64,000 nucleotides of DNA, taken from assembly GCA_021014325.1 (NCBI GenBank), contig CM037472.1, positions 39,766,234 to 39,830,233 on the forward strand. The letters run 5' to 3'. Of this stretch, positions 37,159 through 51,400 are shown in pieces. The stretch comes from Plazaster borealis. Taxonomy: Eukaryota; Echinodermata; Asteroidea; Forcipulatida; Labidiasteridae. How positions within the stretch are numbered: position 1 is the stretch's first letter; every line of letters begins with the position of its first letter. Below the pieces are notes generated by a model, which was not told where the DNA came from, searched no databases, and saw nothing but the letters and a program-made list of their open reading frames with translations. The position numbers were made by a program, and so were the translations under genes.

Positions 37159-39441
37159 TCTTCCCAAACCACCTTATTCACTTTTTGATTCAGAAATTGT
37201 TTTTAATTTGCTTGAAACCAGCAAATACTGTCGATGTCATTGTCAACATTTCCGAAATCTTGCAGCCAATGTCCTGCGATCATCGTTCGATAATGAAGGG
37301 CGCCACCAAGCCTCACAATTATTATTGTATAGGGGGGCCGGTGTCCCGCACACGATCGACGGGCCCTGTTTTTGAGTGGGGTCTTTTAGTTTTAGGTCAA
37401 AGCGTCATGCAAAAGACAGCAAATATATATTGATATATTTTTAAAGTTCATGGAAAAAAAAACAATAACAAAGTACTATAATTATTAAGTATAATTGATT
37501 TTTTGAGGAGCAAACGATCACATAAAAGTTACTATTTTTCTTATCCCACAGAACATGTGCCCAACAGATGATTTAGAGGGCCTTAAAATTGATGAAACTG
37601 TTTTACCAAGGTTTCACCGATGTCACCCAATAATGTTAGAAATAAATTAAATAAAGTTAGTATTTGTTAAATGTAAAGCATTCAAAATTATTAAAATTAT
37701 TATTTTTAGTTTTAAGTATAAGTCATAAAATAAACAGATAATTTGGGGTTGAACAAAGACAACAATTGAAAACATAAAAAGACACAAACAAAGGTGAAAT
37801 CCTGAGATTTGAAAGCTAATACACTTGTGGCAGTTTTATTCTTTTATTTTCATTAGAAACCATAATTATGATAATTTTAAATAGTACAACAAGAGATTTA
37901 GTTTGAAAACTATAAAGCAGCTGCCGACCATAAAGCCAAAAAGTCACAGCACTCAGAGTATTAACTGCAGATTTTCTGTTTCACCGGGACACCGTGCAAA
38001 GTTGCAACGTTCATCGACTTAGTTGTTTGCATACTTCCAATAAACCCATGGCACGTTTTGCATGGTTGATGAAGACAAACAATTTAACGGTGTAAGACTT
38101 GTCAATACTTTTAATAAATAACTGTTGGCATGAAAGGATGGCATAGGTTTGTTAGCTTTTCTGAGATTTTGAAAGTATTCGCACCCCGCCCCCCCCCCCA
38201 ATGCTGTTCGCATTATTTCTAATGCTGGTTATCGTGATCATTCAGCTCCACTTTTTGAACAATTTAAACTTCTAAAATTCAATGACCTTTATTACCTTAA
38301 TTTAGGTAAATTTATGTATAAATACAACCATAATTCATTACCTTCTTGTTATAACTCTTTCTTTACCTTAACTTCAAGTATCCATCCTTATGATACTCCA
38401 AGTACCCGAGAAAAATCTTTATGTCTGTTCCAACAGAACGTCATTGTTTAGAAATAGTATTGTCCAACGTGGTACTACATATTGGAATAGTCTCAACGAG
38501 TCTTTAAAATCTGCACTTACTTTGGCTAATTTTGCAAAAAAACTAAAAGCTCAGTTCCTTAATTCCTAATAGTAAAAGAAAAGTTATGGCCTATTTCTGG
38601 TTGATGATTTGTCTTAGTGCATACATGTTTGTTTGTTTAGTCAGTGTTGTTATAGTCTGTTGGGGTGTTTGTTTGTCTGTTTGTTGTTTGTCTGTCCGTA
38701 GGTACGGGAACAAAAGCTTTTGCTTCACCCTAGGCCTAAATGTTGCCCTGTTATGTGATTATTTATTCAACTTCCGTGTAAAGGTTTGCCTTTATATATT
38801 TATTATCTTGTACGTTAACTTTAACGTTGTACCCTGGCTTGTAATTTAATGGCAACATTGAAATAAATGTGATTGTAATAAATAAAATAAAAATACCCTA
38901 GAGGGATCCCACTAGTCGCTAGGGCGCCACCAATCCTACCATCTTCAAAATGTTTCTGCCCGACACTACTACTACTACTACTATCTGCGCTGCAGAGCTG
39001 GCTAGCAGCATACTAGCTAGCTAATGTGTAGGAGATTATGCACATGTCAAAATACTTGCGCGTGGTGGACGGATGTGTGTCGGCTAGAAACTAGAATTCA
39101 AAGTATACAACTTTAAAAAGGTGACAATACAAACTACCAAGCTTTCTACCTGTGGATCGCATGTTTATGGGATATAGATATTTTGTTGTCAACAATTATT
39201 GGACAGGCTTAGATAAAGTTTGACACAGCGTTGCCAGATGATGGGGTCTTCGGACCTTACGTAAGTGAGCTTAGTCGGTGGAGTCAGCGACCGGGGAAAG
39301 AGCGTGGGAAAGACGGGGGTTTCTCACTGGTGTAGTCCCGCCGATGTCTCGTTCAAGTATCGTCCAACAACATCTCCGTGTGACAGCAAGGTACCGTTGC
39401 CTGCTTGATACGGTGCAGTGGCCGCGTTATGTTTGCGAGGC
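37159..39441. promoter_or_regulatory. Head-to-head intergenic region of SLC30A9 and Jagged
   Basis: The two start codons diverge, so both promoters must lie in or near these 2.28 kb unless there are unseen upstream non-coding exons. I see no clear TATA box. About 39230-39510 is more GC-rich than its surroundings and probably holds the Jagged 5' untranslated region. A LINE remnant occupies 38200-38569, and a short (CTA)n run lies near 38965. Confidence 0.5.
38200..38569 (+). pseudogene. C-terminal fragment of a non-LTR retrotransposon reverse transcriptase
   Basis: The reading NAVRIISNAGYRDHSAPLF..., GKFMYKYNHNSLP and, after a frameshift near 38413, RNSIVQRGTTYWNSL then stop, matches the conserved tail of CR1/L2/Jockey-type LINE ORF2 proteins. 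The upstream reverse-transcriptase and endonuclease domains are absent, as expected from 5' truncation. The A/T-rich end near 38840-38890 (ATAAATAAAATAAAA) could be the element's 3' tail. Confidence 0.85.
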
Positions 39442-39481
39442 ATGGTTGGCTTTCAACATTGGAGCGTGTTTGTGCTGGTAG
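39344..39481 (+). other. Upstream ORF overlapping the Jagged start codon
   Basis: An ATG at 39344 opens 45 codons plus stop in a different frame from Jagged and ends 37 bp after the Jagged ATG. A second out-of-frame ATG lies at 39429. If transcription begins upstream of 39344 this could reduce Jagged translation. I know of no protein it resembles. Confidence 0.4.
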
Positions 39482-42400
39482 TCACCGGGATACTGCTTGC
39501 AGTTCACCAGGTAAAATACAATTCATCATTGAAACAATAACATCCAGAAGTAATAATTGTTAATTATTGTAAAAGAAAACAGGAAAGAATAACCAGGGTT
39601 TCTTTTCAGATAATGCAAGCCTTTATATTTAGGCCTATATAGCTTGCTTGAGAGTGGCTATACTTCGTCTTAATTTTTAAAATTTTTTTTTTATTTCATC
39701 AAACTTCTAGTAGAAGTAAAAGGAAATGTTGTCAATGTTGATTTTTAATACAGGCCTACAAATAAAATGGTGGAATAATTAGTTGTATGGAATTGAGAAT
39801 TAATGTACGGTACAGCAGTGATAATTTTCCTTTTTGGTAACAAACCATTCATAAGTTTATTTCAATAAAATGCATCACAAATTATCTGAAATAATGGCAA
39901 GATGCAACAATAAATTGACAACAAAAGTAACAAAACACCACATTTTCACTGATTTTGAGTCTGACCAAAACGGGTACACTGTATCTTATTTACTTAAATA
40001 TTTGTTGGCACAATTCCATATTATGCTGCAGCTGGAAATCCTGGAATGGGTACTTAAAATTCATCATGTATGGATAATGGACATGAATATTATTAGTTTA
40101 GAATCAAAATAGATTTAGGATTTTTAATTTGCCTGTCAAATTTCTGTGTTTCCAAGTAAAGTAACGTGTTTCCTAGTGTGCATGACTTCGTGACATTCAC
40201 TTGGGGAGGTGTGAACTATGCTCTCCACAGCTTTTTATAATTGATTTTGTAACACAGTCTTAATTGTATATGATTCATGAAGACCTGCATTTGTATTCTA
40301 TACATTATTTTATACAATGCTATTGTACCAGTAACTTTTGTCAACACTAGGTTATACATGTGAGGGTCTAGAGGTAAACGTGTATTAAACATGTCAAACA
40401 GTGAGCTGATTTTGTCACAATTTAGTTTTTGCCTCAATCAATTATTTTTATTTTAACAGGAGAGTGAGCACTTATTTCTTACAGTAAATTCTAGTGTTTA
40501 AAATGCTGTCCTGAATTTTCACAGAGTAAAATTATTTTTTTAAATTGTCATAATTGAATATCATTCATACAGCTTTCAAATGTTCTGGCTCTAGTGAAGT
40601 TGAACAACCTACTCAGATTGAACAGCATTTATTATTATTTTAGAGAGAAAGATTTAGCAAAGTGAGTCTTGAAAATTTTCTTTCAAAGCTGTATTCAACA
40701 AAAATATGATGGAAACTGTGTGTGACTCAAGAATCAAGCATCAGTGGCTGAACATTAATATTAGTATTTTTTTTTTTTTCTGGAAATTTGAGCGAGTTCA
40801 TATTTTTTATTGTGGCAATCGAAATAAGCAATGGTGATTTGGGGATCTTCAATGCTCCCCAACTTTGACTTAGTAGGCCTAAGTATAATTTCTGATGAGG
40901 GTTGATACAAATCAGTCAGCTTTTATATTGAAACTAATCAATTTGACTAAATTTGATAAATTTGTCTTGAACACCCATGCATCCAGTCCTTGTTATAACT
41001 CCTTAAAGTCACCTGGAAATAGTTTTTTAAATATTTTTTATAGAAGAGTATATGTATATTAACAATAAAACAATTTTTTGAGTAATTGTTTTTCACGATT
41101 TATATGTAAAAAAAAATGATAAAGTTGTTTGAGGGTGACTCCGCCCATCCCTTTTTGTGACGTCAATCGAGGCAGACTTCGCCGCGATCGAACATCGACC
41201 CCCCTCGAACTTGCCTGCATTTACGTGCAAGTAGTGAGCTTGTACGTTTCGTTTGGTTATCCCAAAAAAGGGATTTTTCGTGCATTTTTCCGGCAATGCT
41301 GACCAGGTGTATTGCTGCTGGATGCAGCAAAACGACTAAAGATGGGGTCAGTTAGCATTTGTTTGCTGCAGATCCCAAATATAGGCAGTTACGGGCATCG
41401 AAAGTCAGGCTAACGAGGGCAAAGTGGTCCGCTCCGACATCGTTTTCAGCGCTGCAGCGAACATGTTTCTGCTGTTCGGATCGACTTGAGCTGTATGCCG
41501 CGGCGTGCCAATCCGTTGTCATCACGGGGCCGCTAAAATACCTCGTATTATCCGTGTTCTCGTTATCACCGTGCTCGTATCTTCCATTTTTTAAGACATA
41601 GAAAAGCGCATGGGACAGTTCGGGACCGGTGAAAAACCTTGTATAAACGTCGACTGTACACTCTCCTAGGATTGCATTGGGTGACGTCCGAATACGAAAA
41701 TGCATCATACTGATCAGGTACCCAGACGTAATGTACAGGGCCAGACTACACATTTTCTCTTCCAATATCCCGCGCCTCGATTGACGTCACGAACAGCGCC
41801 ATGTAAACGGGGGCCTATTTTTAAATTTGTAATTAAAATAAAAACACAGTTTTTAAACCTTAGTTAATTGTTTATTCACATTCCACTCGTAACAATGTAT
41901 ATATTAACGACAAAAGCTTCACTTAGACAAAATACCACTGCCAGGTGCCTTTAATGTGTCTAAATACAAGCTTTGATTTAACCATGGGATTTAACTGAGA
42001 CAGGGGACTTTCCAACTCTTGGCCTTTTTATCTCTTTAAATTTTTCAAATAAGCTTCTAGTTTTGGGTCCGAACTTCTATCTATGAGGGCAAGGTCATTT
42101 TTATTTAACAAAGGGCATTGGGAATATTTTGAAGGGGCACCAAGGCCGAGAACCCCTTTCACAACATTGACAGTAGGCCTATCCTTACCACTTCATTGTG
42201 TGCAACACCAAGCTTGTAATTAGTACATTAGACATTATTTTACATTGTACTTTCTTGTGTTCCTTCAAACACTTGTGTAAAATGAGAATATTTTTTTAAG
42301 ATAGTGGTATTTCTCTGTTGCTTGGAAGAAAGCTCGTTCAACACGTGGAATGCAAATAAAAATAAAATAGCCTGGAGTTAAGGAAATCCCATAAACCTCA

Positions 42401-45400
42401 AAACGCAAATCGAGGGCCGTGGACTTGTTGGTTATGAATCTCATGGGAGTCTGGGTATGGGAAAAAATCACTCTCAGAAAAAAAGTGATTTTGGCTTGAA
42501 ATTATACAGTATTAGTATGTAGTTAAAACTTGACCCATTTTTTCCCAAGTGTTCTTTTTTTTGTGTGTGAGCCCTGACTGAAACTAGACCTGAACAAAAA
42601 CAGTAAATAATCCTTCGATTCATGGCATTGAATTTGACTTGAGTGTTGATGGTGGTATGTAAAGTGAAACCTCAGCTTGTGGTTATGGTGATTAAATACA
42701 GCATTGTCATTCTGTGGTGGAGAGTGAAAATGGAACATAACCTTCTGTAGGTCAAACATAAAAAAGACAAAAATGCATCGAGATTAGTTTCTATTGAACA
42801 TAATAAGTAGATCATCTCTGTTGATTTTTATTGCCATATTACGATATTTATTGTCCCTTTTTTCACATTTGGACTCCTGCCAACAAGACAAAACAAAAAA
42901 CATACGACGGATTTATTGCAGTGCAGGCTACATTTGTATGTTTGTATGGGCACCCATCCAGTTTTAATGAGAACAAAATAAAGGATCAAAGTTTTAAGTA
43001 AACATTCAATTGGGAAAAGCAAACCAAAACAGAAACAGTATCGATGAGAACACATTGTTGGTTGAGTTCCCACAATAGTACAGTACAATAAAAAGTAATG
43101 CATAAATTAACTCTCCGGTATTGAATGATCAGATTGTATTTTTGTTGATACTTATCCTGTTACCAGTTCTGTACAGGAAAAGTATGGCCCAATTATGGTC
43201 ACCCTTTGGCCGTGAGAACATCCGAGGATCCAAATACAAAATAAATAAATAAATAAAAAACCTTTAAAATAAACCAGGAAGGAAGTTTTAAAATGTTCTT
43301 CTTGAAACTCAGGATGAATTTTGTAATATGAAACCACTGCAGGTTCTGTGTCATGGAAAAGACTCTTTTATGTCTTTTCCGAGGGGTTAATGTCAGACGC
43401 TATCTTTTTTAAAAGACAGAGTGTAGAACATTGTAATAGCTATTAAAAAAAGAAATATTATTGACTTGTTCTTTTAAAGAACCTTCTATCAGTGTGACCC
43501 TGTACTTTAGTTTTCTCAGGATAGCCGTTCTCACCCCCCCCTCGAACTGTTTTCCTCACACAATCGTCGTTTTATTAAACTTGAAATCAGATTTGAAGAG
43601 GTCATCGCTATTTGTTGAAACGGAACGGACCGTAGAACCAAAGAGATATTGAGATTGAGCCAAGTTAAAAAGGATTGGAGGGCATGGGAAAAATGAGAGT
43701 GTATTGACGTAGCAACAAAAATGAAATATTAAAATTGGAGTCCTTCAGCCGGAGATTCAGTCAACAAGTCAAAACTTTTTCTTCCTCTGTGATTGAATAG
43801 ACAACAACATGTAGACAGGCAAGGTATGTGTGTTTGTGCTTAGGGGATTACCTGCACTGAAGAACACCCATTGTGCTGACTAAGTGAAGAGGATCTGGCC
43901 AGAGTTTTCCCACGGTCTGGGCTATAGTATGTCACATGGCGAACAAACAACAATAGAGTCTATGACACCTAGTTGTTACACAATAGCTGGATACTGCTTA
44001 CTTAGTGACTCCTAGATAACCTGTTGTCAGGTGGGCTGGGTGCGTATCAGTTCACTGTGTCCATTCCAAGGTAGGGGGGAGACTCCAGCAAACATACATG
44101 ATGTTACTGATATCAGACGAGTAATAGCTGTACTACAATTTAATTTGATAATCTGTGTAAACTGACTGGAGTGCCCTAACTGGCCCAAAGAAAGGAAACA
44201 GTTATATTAAATTCGTTTTGTGCTATTGAAGGAAAAGCTTACTGGGCATTAATTATATATCAAAGTCTCAACCACAATAAAGATATGTTTTACCTGCAAT
44301 AACATCATCTTAGACAAAATTAAGGAATACTGAAATTAGCAAAAAATTACTATTGTGCTATTTATGAAAAATTTGATGAAGAGAAATAATAACTTTTTAT
44401 TTTAAGTACTCCTTGCATCTTAAGGTAGTTGTTAGTGTTGCAGGGTTTTCCCTTAACTCAAGTGACTAGCCATCAGGAACAGTTAGCTTTTAAAATATTT
44501 ATATATTTATTTATTTGGTTTTATGTAACCATGGTAACTGGGTGCCCGGAATACACAATAAAAAATGCTAAAGAATAAAATACAAAAGCAGCTTCTCCTT
44601 TCACTGGACAGCCATTTTTCCATCCAGTCCATATTACATGCTTTTCAACAATGAACAAACTAGGCAGACCACCTGGAGATAATTTTTGCCAATTAGATTT
44701 TCAAGTTTTTCAGTTACTTGTTTTCTCATCTTTATTTAATTGAACTATTATTATGTACTTGTCGCTGTGTGTATGTCAAACTCGTAAATCAAGGACCTTG
44801 CACTTTTGATTTAAGTATTTGTAGTCTACTGGGACAACATTTTGGTTAAGCAGTTCAACAAAAGAATCTCCTTGCTTGCCTAATTACAACTCAATCAAGC
44901 GTTAATAAGAGACTGGCTGTCTGGAGAAGGAGATCCTACAATTGAGAGACTATCAGACTCTTGGATATTGTTTCCTTCAGACAAGATAAGGTGAATCTTT
45001 CCATTGATTCTCCATACAATTATATGCTCTTTGTGATGAGTTTTGTGTAAACATGTAGAGCTACCCTTTTTATAATGAGCCTTTCCCATGCCTACTTGTC
45101 CCTTGCTAAAAAAACAGCAATTGAGAGTAAATGAAGAAGAAGATTGGGTTGCTATATTATCCCTTGATCTCATCAATGAGCATTGAATTCAAAATTCTGA
45201 TTTAATTAATGGTTGGTATTGGGAAGACCAAACTGGATCAGGTTTTACATGACAGTAGTATTGTTTGCTCTGAATTCCCCCAATTTGAAAGGAGCCTGAG
45301 TAAGCTTGTACTACATACCTGCAGTTGTTGTTGTATGCTGATGGGCTTAGCCTAAGATTGACATGATTAGAGAATGAATGGATTCTATGATGAGAAAGGG

Positions 45401-48400
45401 TTTAACAAGTAGTGATAAACAGATTCACATCAGGGCAAGGAGTGGGCCTTGGTTGGAAAACAAACATTAGGAATTTGCAATTTTTCCAAATGTACCATTC
45501 ATTTGTAAGATGTTACTTAAAAGTCTAATTGCTATGGGATGTTAAAATTCTGGATCCTATGAAAACAACATGATACATCCTGTGGTTTAATCCTAGCGAA
45601 AGAAAACTAAAGCATGGGAGTGAAAATATATGACTTATTTTGTGATTACTACTGATTAAGATGATTAATTTACTGCCATGCTTCCATATTTGCTTCCACA
45701 AATAAACTATTTGTTGTACCTTAATTCCTTATCTTGTTGTCGGTGATCACTTAGGTATACACATCACCATCATTATTTCGTTTTGTAGCCCTTGTAGATG
45801 TTACATGCTCTTCAATCAACTTGTGAAATAAATGTCAAATTTATAGTTTACTAACTCAATCAAATTTATACCTTATACTCAGAGGCAATGTTGTTGAAAA
45901 CTGAAGCAAACTCCTGCATTGGAATAGATTTATAAATATTGTTCATCATTCAAAAACTTGTTATCTTCCAGGGAATTTAAGATCAAAAACAAGACATCTG
46001 TTGATAGATTATTGATTTTGATTTGTCAGGTGCAGCTTGTCCAGGCCTCTGGATACATGGAAGTTGTCATTTTGTCGATTGACAATGACTCTGGGGAACT
46101 AGCTGATGGGGATTGCTGCCATGGATCTCGATCAGACGTAGGCTGTGCCAGTGCCTGCCACACCTTCTTTGTTGGATGTTTAAGACAATACCAATCTAGA
46201 GCCACACCCGAGGGGTCATGTACATTTGGGATCAGCAACACACCTGTCTTAGGAAACAGTTCGTTTGAACTGCCTTTGGATGGGAGTGGTAGAATTGAGA
46301 ATAGTAATGCAACAATGATATTCCCTTTTGAATTTGGATGGGTGGTAAGTTTTCACTTTTGTTGCATTCAATACCCCTCCCCCAAACACACCCAATCACG
46401 TTTATCAGTGATGTTTTAGAGATTGTTATTGGTTTGGCAATAGATGCAACAACAGTCAATCTGACTTTATAAAACTCTACATTTTTATACAATAAACTTT
46501 GAAAAAAATAATTGACCTAAAATTGAGTTGCCTCAACAACCTAATGTCTATTAAATACATATAATATAACAAGGTTGATTGGTTATGTTTGACTGATTGA
46601 ACAATGAAGGTACTAGGGTACCTTTTTTTCTACAATTAGTAAATTTGACAGCAATTGATCACATAACTCCTTTTCATCACAATGAGTATCAAATCCTCTT
46701 CACCTCGTTTGGCCATGGTCCAGTTTCCATTTAAATTAATCCACCAGCACAACAAAGAACGCTGTAACAGTAGGTTTCCTCATTTGAGCTGGTGTTACAA
46801 TGTAAAGACGTTGCATTGATCCAACCTTCCAACTTTGACAGATTTTATGATGGATGCCTCTAGTTACTTTTAGTTTTCTTGTTAAGAATTTCAGAAGCTA
46901 CATGAACCTGTAGTTAGCGCAGTGTTCACACTTTGATAGAAAGTCAGAACATAATTTCTCCAATTCAGTGAAGAGAATTGTATTTCATGACAGCTACATT
47001 TAGTCCATCATTTTTTTTAAGTTTTTTTATTTGAGGTACAAATTTCCTGTACAGTTTTACAACAGGGATGTTTTGGCACCATTTGAGTACTCTCCGTTAT
47101 GTAACATTTGCATTTAAAGGCACTGGACACGTTTGGTAATTGTACAAAGACCAGTATTCTCACTTGGTGTATCCTAACATATGCATAAAATAACAAACCT
47201 GTGAACATTTGGGCTCAATTGGTCATCAAAGTTGCAAGAAAATAATGAAAGAAAAAATACCCTTGTTGCACAAATTTGTGTGCTTTCAGATGCCTGAGAA
47301 AAGCTTCAGGCCTGAAGTCTTTCTCAGATTCAAATATTTTAGTAAGAATTTACCTCTTTCTCAAAAACTACGTTACTTCAGAGGGAGTTGTTTCTCACAA
47401 TTTTGTATACTACCAACAGCTCTCCATTGCTTGTTACCAAGTAAGTTTTTATGCTAATATATATTTTGAGTAATTACCAAACATGTCCAGTGCCTTTAAA
47501 ACAATTGAGTGCTTCAGTTCAAGGAAACTCAGATTTTTAATGTTCAGTAAATTTGGAAATCAATATTCCCAGAAGATGGCAATTAATTTGATCTTCTTGA
47601 CAACAATCATGTAATTTATAACAACAGTTGTACCAACAGCTAAATATGTAGTTTTCCAAAACCTTAGTTAAAGGGATTGTATATGTTTGTTAATTGGAAG
47701 CCACTGTTTGTTTCCATCCTATATGGTTGTAGATTATACCATAAAAAACTAACCTGTGAAAATTTCATTTCAAAAGGTAGTAGCGTTTCTGAGATATTGC
47801 CAAAAATCTGGAGCGGTTATGTCCCCGTAGGAAGAATAATCTGCAAGTGGAAATACACTATCTGAGAAAAGTTACTGCAGTAATGCTTCTCAGATTTAAA
47901 TTTTTGGGGATAAAAAGTGATATATTTTTCCATAACCGCAGTACTTCGAAGTGAAAAGTTTCTCAAAATGCATTGTATTATCCAAAGCTGCTGTACTCCT
48001 TACCAAGTAAGTTTTTATTGCCATTAATTGTCAGAGTAATTGCCAAACAAATACAGACCCTTTAAAGCTATAATACCACTAGCCAAAGTCCAGTAATTTT
48101 AGAATCAAGCCAATTACCCTTAAAACTAAACAAGTTCTTGTAATTAATGTTTTCCAAACATTTTGGAAGTTCTTTAGCAAAGTTTATGTCTTGTAAAATT
48201 GTTCTGGTCCAGTGAAAGTTCTAAGGTAAAAAACCTGTGTGTAGAGATCGATGACTAGTAGAGATTGTTTGAAATTAAAGCCTTATACATTTGGACTTAA
48301 TTTCAATTCAAGAATTTATCAAACTGCAATACAATCTTAGGGTCTTCATTTAGTTTGACTTTTGTGTATTGATGTTATTCTTTGCAGCAAACATTTACGC

Positions 48401-51400
48401 TGATCTTATCCGCCTTAGACAAAGAAGACCTGGATGCCTCGGGTAAGTAGAAAACTCCCACATGGGAAACTCTTTTTTATTAATAAGGAATGCTAAAAAA
48501 CCATTCATTAAATGTCTGAGATCTCTTACAAAATCCAACAACATGATGGCAACACAACATCCAAACTATTGACTCTGATAGCAGTCATATTCCCAATCTT
48601 ATGTGGATTCTGATGGGTTGGCAATGGTTAGGGTTAAAACTGTCTTTAGGTAAAGGAATATTTCACAAACTTAACCCACTTTTTGAGGATTTAACAGAAT
48701 GTTACAGTTTCAAGTTTCAATTTTTGATTACTTTTTTGTATTGATGTTTTGTTCATTTGCCTTTTCGAGGCAATTGAAATGAAAGTAGATTTAGAATGAA
48801 ACCATTCAGCCTGAAATACTTAGTCCCTACTTCTTGGAAACATTGACGCCTTGCACCATGGGTCTACAAAGGAAAAATTATCAATGTCTAAAATCCACAA
48901 TTTCTACCAAATCTTTGAGGTATTGTTAGTGATTGATGACATCACAGACTAAAAACTATGAAGAGGTACCTTTAGGGGAGCAAGCTACCGCCTGCCGTGA
49001 AGTCAACCCTAGGGTCGTTCCCCAATGGAGTGCCTTCTTCATTGGCTCACTCACACGTACAAAATAAAACCACATTTCCCACGGCTCATTGCTTTTCAAA
49101 AACTTGATTAACCTTTTCACACTATGATGTCTGAAGGATAATAAAATAACCAGGCTGGAAACTCAACTATACAATTTTTTTTCTTGCAATTTATTACAGT
49201 ATTGTTAATTTTTTATGGCACAGTCTATATTTAACGAACAATGCAAGACACGGTCAGGATGCAAGGGCATGATGTACATTACCAATGACATGGCAAAGTT
49301 CATAGTACTTTAAGCAAGATTTAAGGCCATGTAACATTAGGCAATTTACAGGCAATCTCTGAGCAGAAGAAAAGCCGTATACATTACTCCTAGTTTTGTG
49401 CTACAAAAAACAAAAAGTTACTTTTGCAAGCACTGCATTTGGTTGCCTCCATCTTAAAAGAATTGCCTCTAGTGACAGGCTTTTAGTCTTGGTGCTATTT
49501 TCAGCATTGGTGGGAACATGACCCAATTGCATAAAGCAGAAAAGGATGCTTAGCAAATTCTAATGCTTAGCAAAAACTTGCAGTGAACCAGTCACAAACA
49601 ATACCTATAATATAACATAAAATTTTGTGTGGTTACCTGTTTCTGCTAAGCAAGAAATCTCTGTTCTAAGCATGTTTGTGCTTAACAGCTTTATGAAATA
49701 GGGCCATGAATTTTATAGAGAAGGAATAATGCGTGTGTGACAGTTCACTAACAAGTAATATAAGTTTGTAAACATATTTAAACATGTTTTTGTCTTATCA
49801 GTATCTATTCATTTTTGACAAAAAGGAGGAAGAGAGCAAGCCGTACATTTCAAAAAGGCCCCCCCCCAAAAAAAAAAAAATTAAAAAAATGCACACACAA
49901 AACATAATTTTAACAAAAATTCCAACTCCTGCGATGCTGCGCAACAGGCGGCGCTAATGCGCCGATGTACATTTTCTTTCATATTCTCCCCTGGTTACAG
50001 GCCTGATTTCAACTTTGATAACTTAGTTCTATTCAAATAAATACTTAACATTGTAATTCAACTCACTGTGTTTGTATAACATCAAGTATTAAATTTAAAG
50101 TTCTATTAAATGTTATATGACATTTAAATGGGCATTTGTGGTTTGATGAACGATGAAAGTTCACTTTGTGATTCATGCTTGTGAGTTTACTTAACATGTT
50201 CATCAGCATGAAAAACAACTTCCACTGAGACATTTATGATGCCAAGAAGTACAGCTCTATTATCTCCTATAAGTCATGACCGGTAAATTGTACTGGAATC
50301 GCCTCCATTCAATCCACCATAAATTCCTGAAGCCCTCCGCTTGAAATTCCCCTGCTAAATGATTTATAAATTGTTACAGCTACTGTAAGTGGATCATTAT
50401 CCAAACTTCCCTGTGAGGAGAGAAAAGAAGAAGAGGAAAAGTGATAGTTTATGACCACTGCAACTCCCTAACTACTGTAAAATGTCTGTATTATCCTGTA
50501 CGCATTCCCCAGAATCTTAGCAGCTGTTCCAATGGCTGCAACAAACTGTTTAATTCCCACCCTTTTTTCCTTCTTTCTTTCTGAAATAATTTACGAGTGT
50601 GCCTGACCCAAGGGTTGGACTCTCGTTTGCTCGGCTTGTGTCAGAAACAAAAGGTACAACGGGTTGGCTTGTTCTCTCCGACTGGCGCGGACTGGAGAGC
50701 ACTTGTCCTGGTTTGAACAGGTTCAAATTTCAGCCCCTCTTTCAATTTACGAGTGATATTTCTGTGTTGGTGGAAAAAAAGGGGATCATTGTTTCCATTC
50801 TGGAACTTGCAGTGGTGTCAAAACTAGGGATTTGGAGGAACAAATGACATGCTTTACACTCTGGGCTAACATTCCTTGATGTGTGAGATTTGAAGATTAG
50901 CAAGGTGTAGGAAGTAAGAACAGAGTAAGTTTGGAGGTTACAATCATGCTGGTACTGGTAGGATTGGCATTGTGATGATTGCAGCTGCTGCAGTTGAGAG
51001 TTTTGTCATAAAAATAAATAAATAATAATAATTGACCGCTTAATAAAGTAGGTCTTTATAGAAAAATTTTCAGGTTTGGTTTGAGATTTAATTTTTTCTT
51101 CCTTCTTATCACCAGTAAATGAAAACAAATTTGTCCAGTTCTTTACTTTTGAGGAGCAGGGCCTTTTCATTTTGCAAAAGACACTTTAATAATAATAATA
51201 ATAATATGAGATATTTATATAGCGCATAATGCAGAAGCCTCTATGCGCAACACAAAACATAAAAACAATGAAATGAAAATAATAGCAAGTTACACAAATA
51301 AAGATTTAAACAAGTGAGTTTTTAAAAGTCCCCTGAAAATTTGAAGAGAGCTAGCTTGGCGAATATGAAGAGGTAAGTCATTCCATAATGAAGGTGCAAT

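Noticed and set aside
39278..39481. 67-residue gene upstream of Jagged
   Set aside because: The frame begins with GTG and not ATG. The real ATG at 39344 gives a short upstream ORF, reported as such.
41352..41765. 137-codon open frame on the minus strand
   Set aside because: It lies antisense to the THAP domain, which is the recognisable coding signal. The minus frame matches no family I know.
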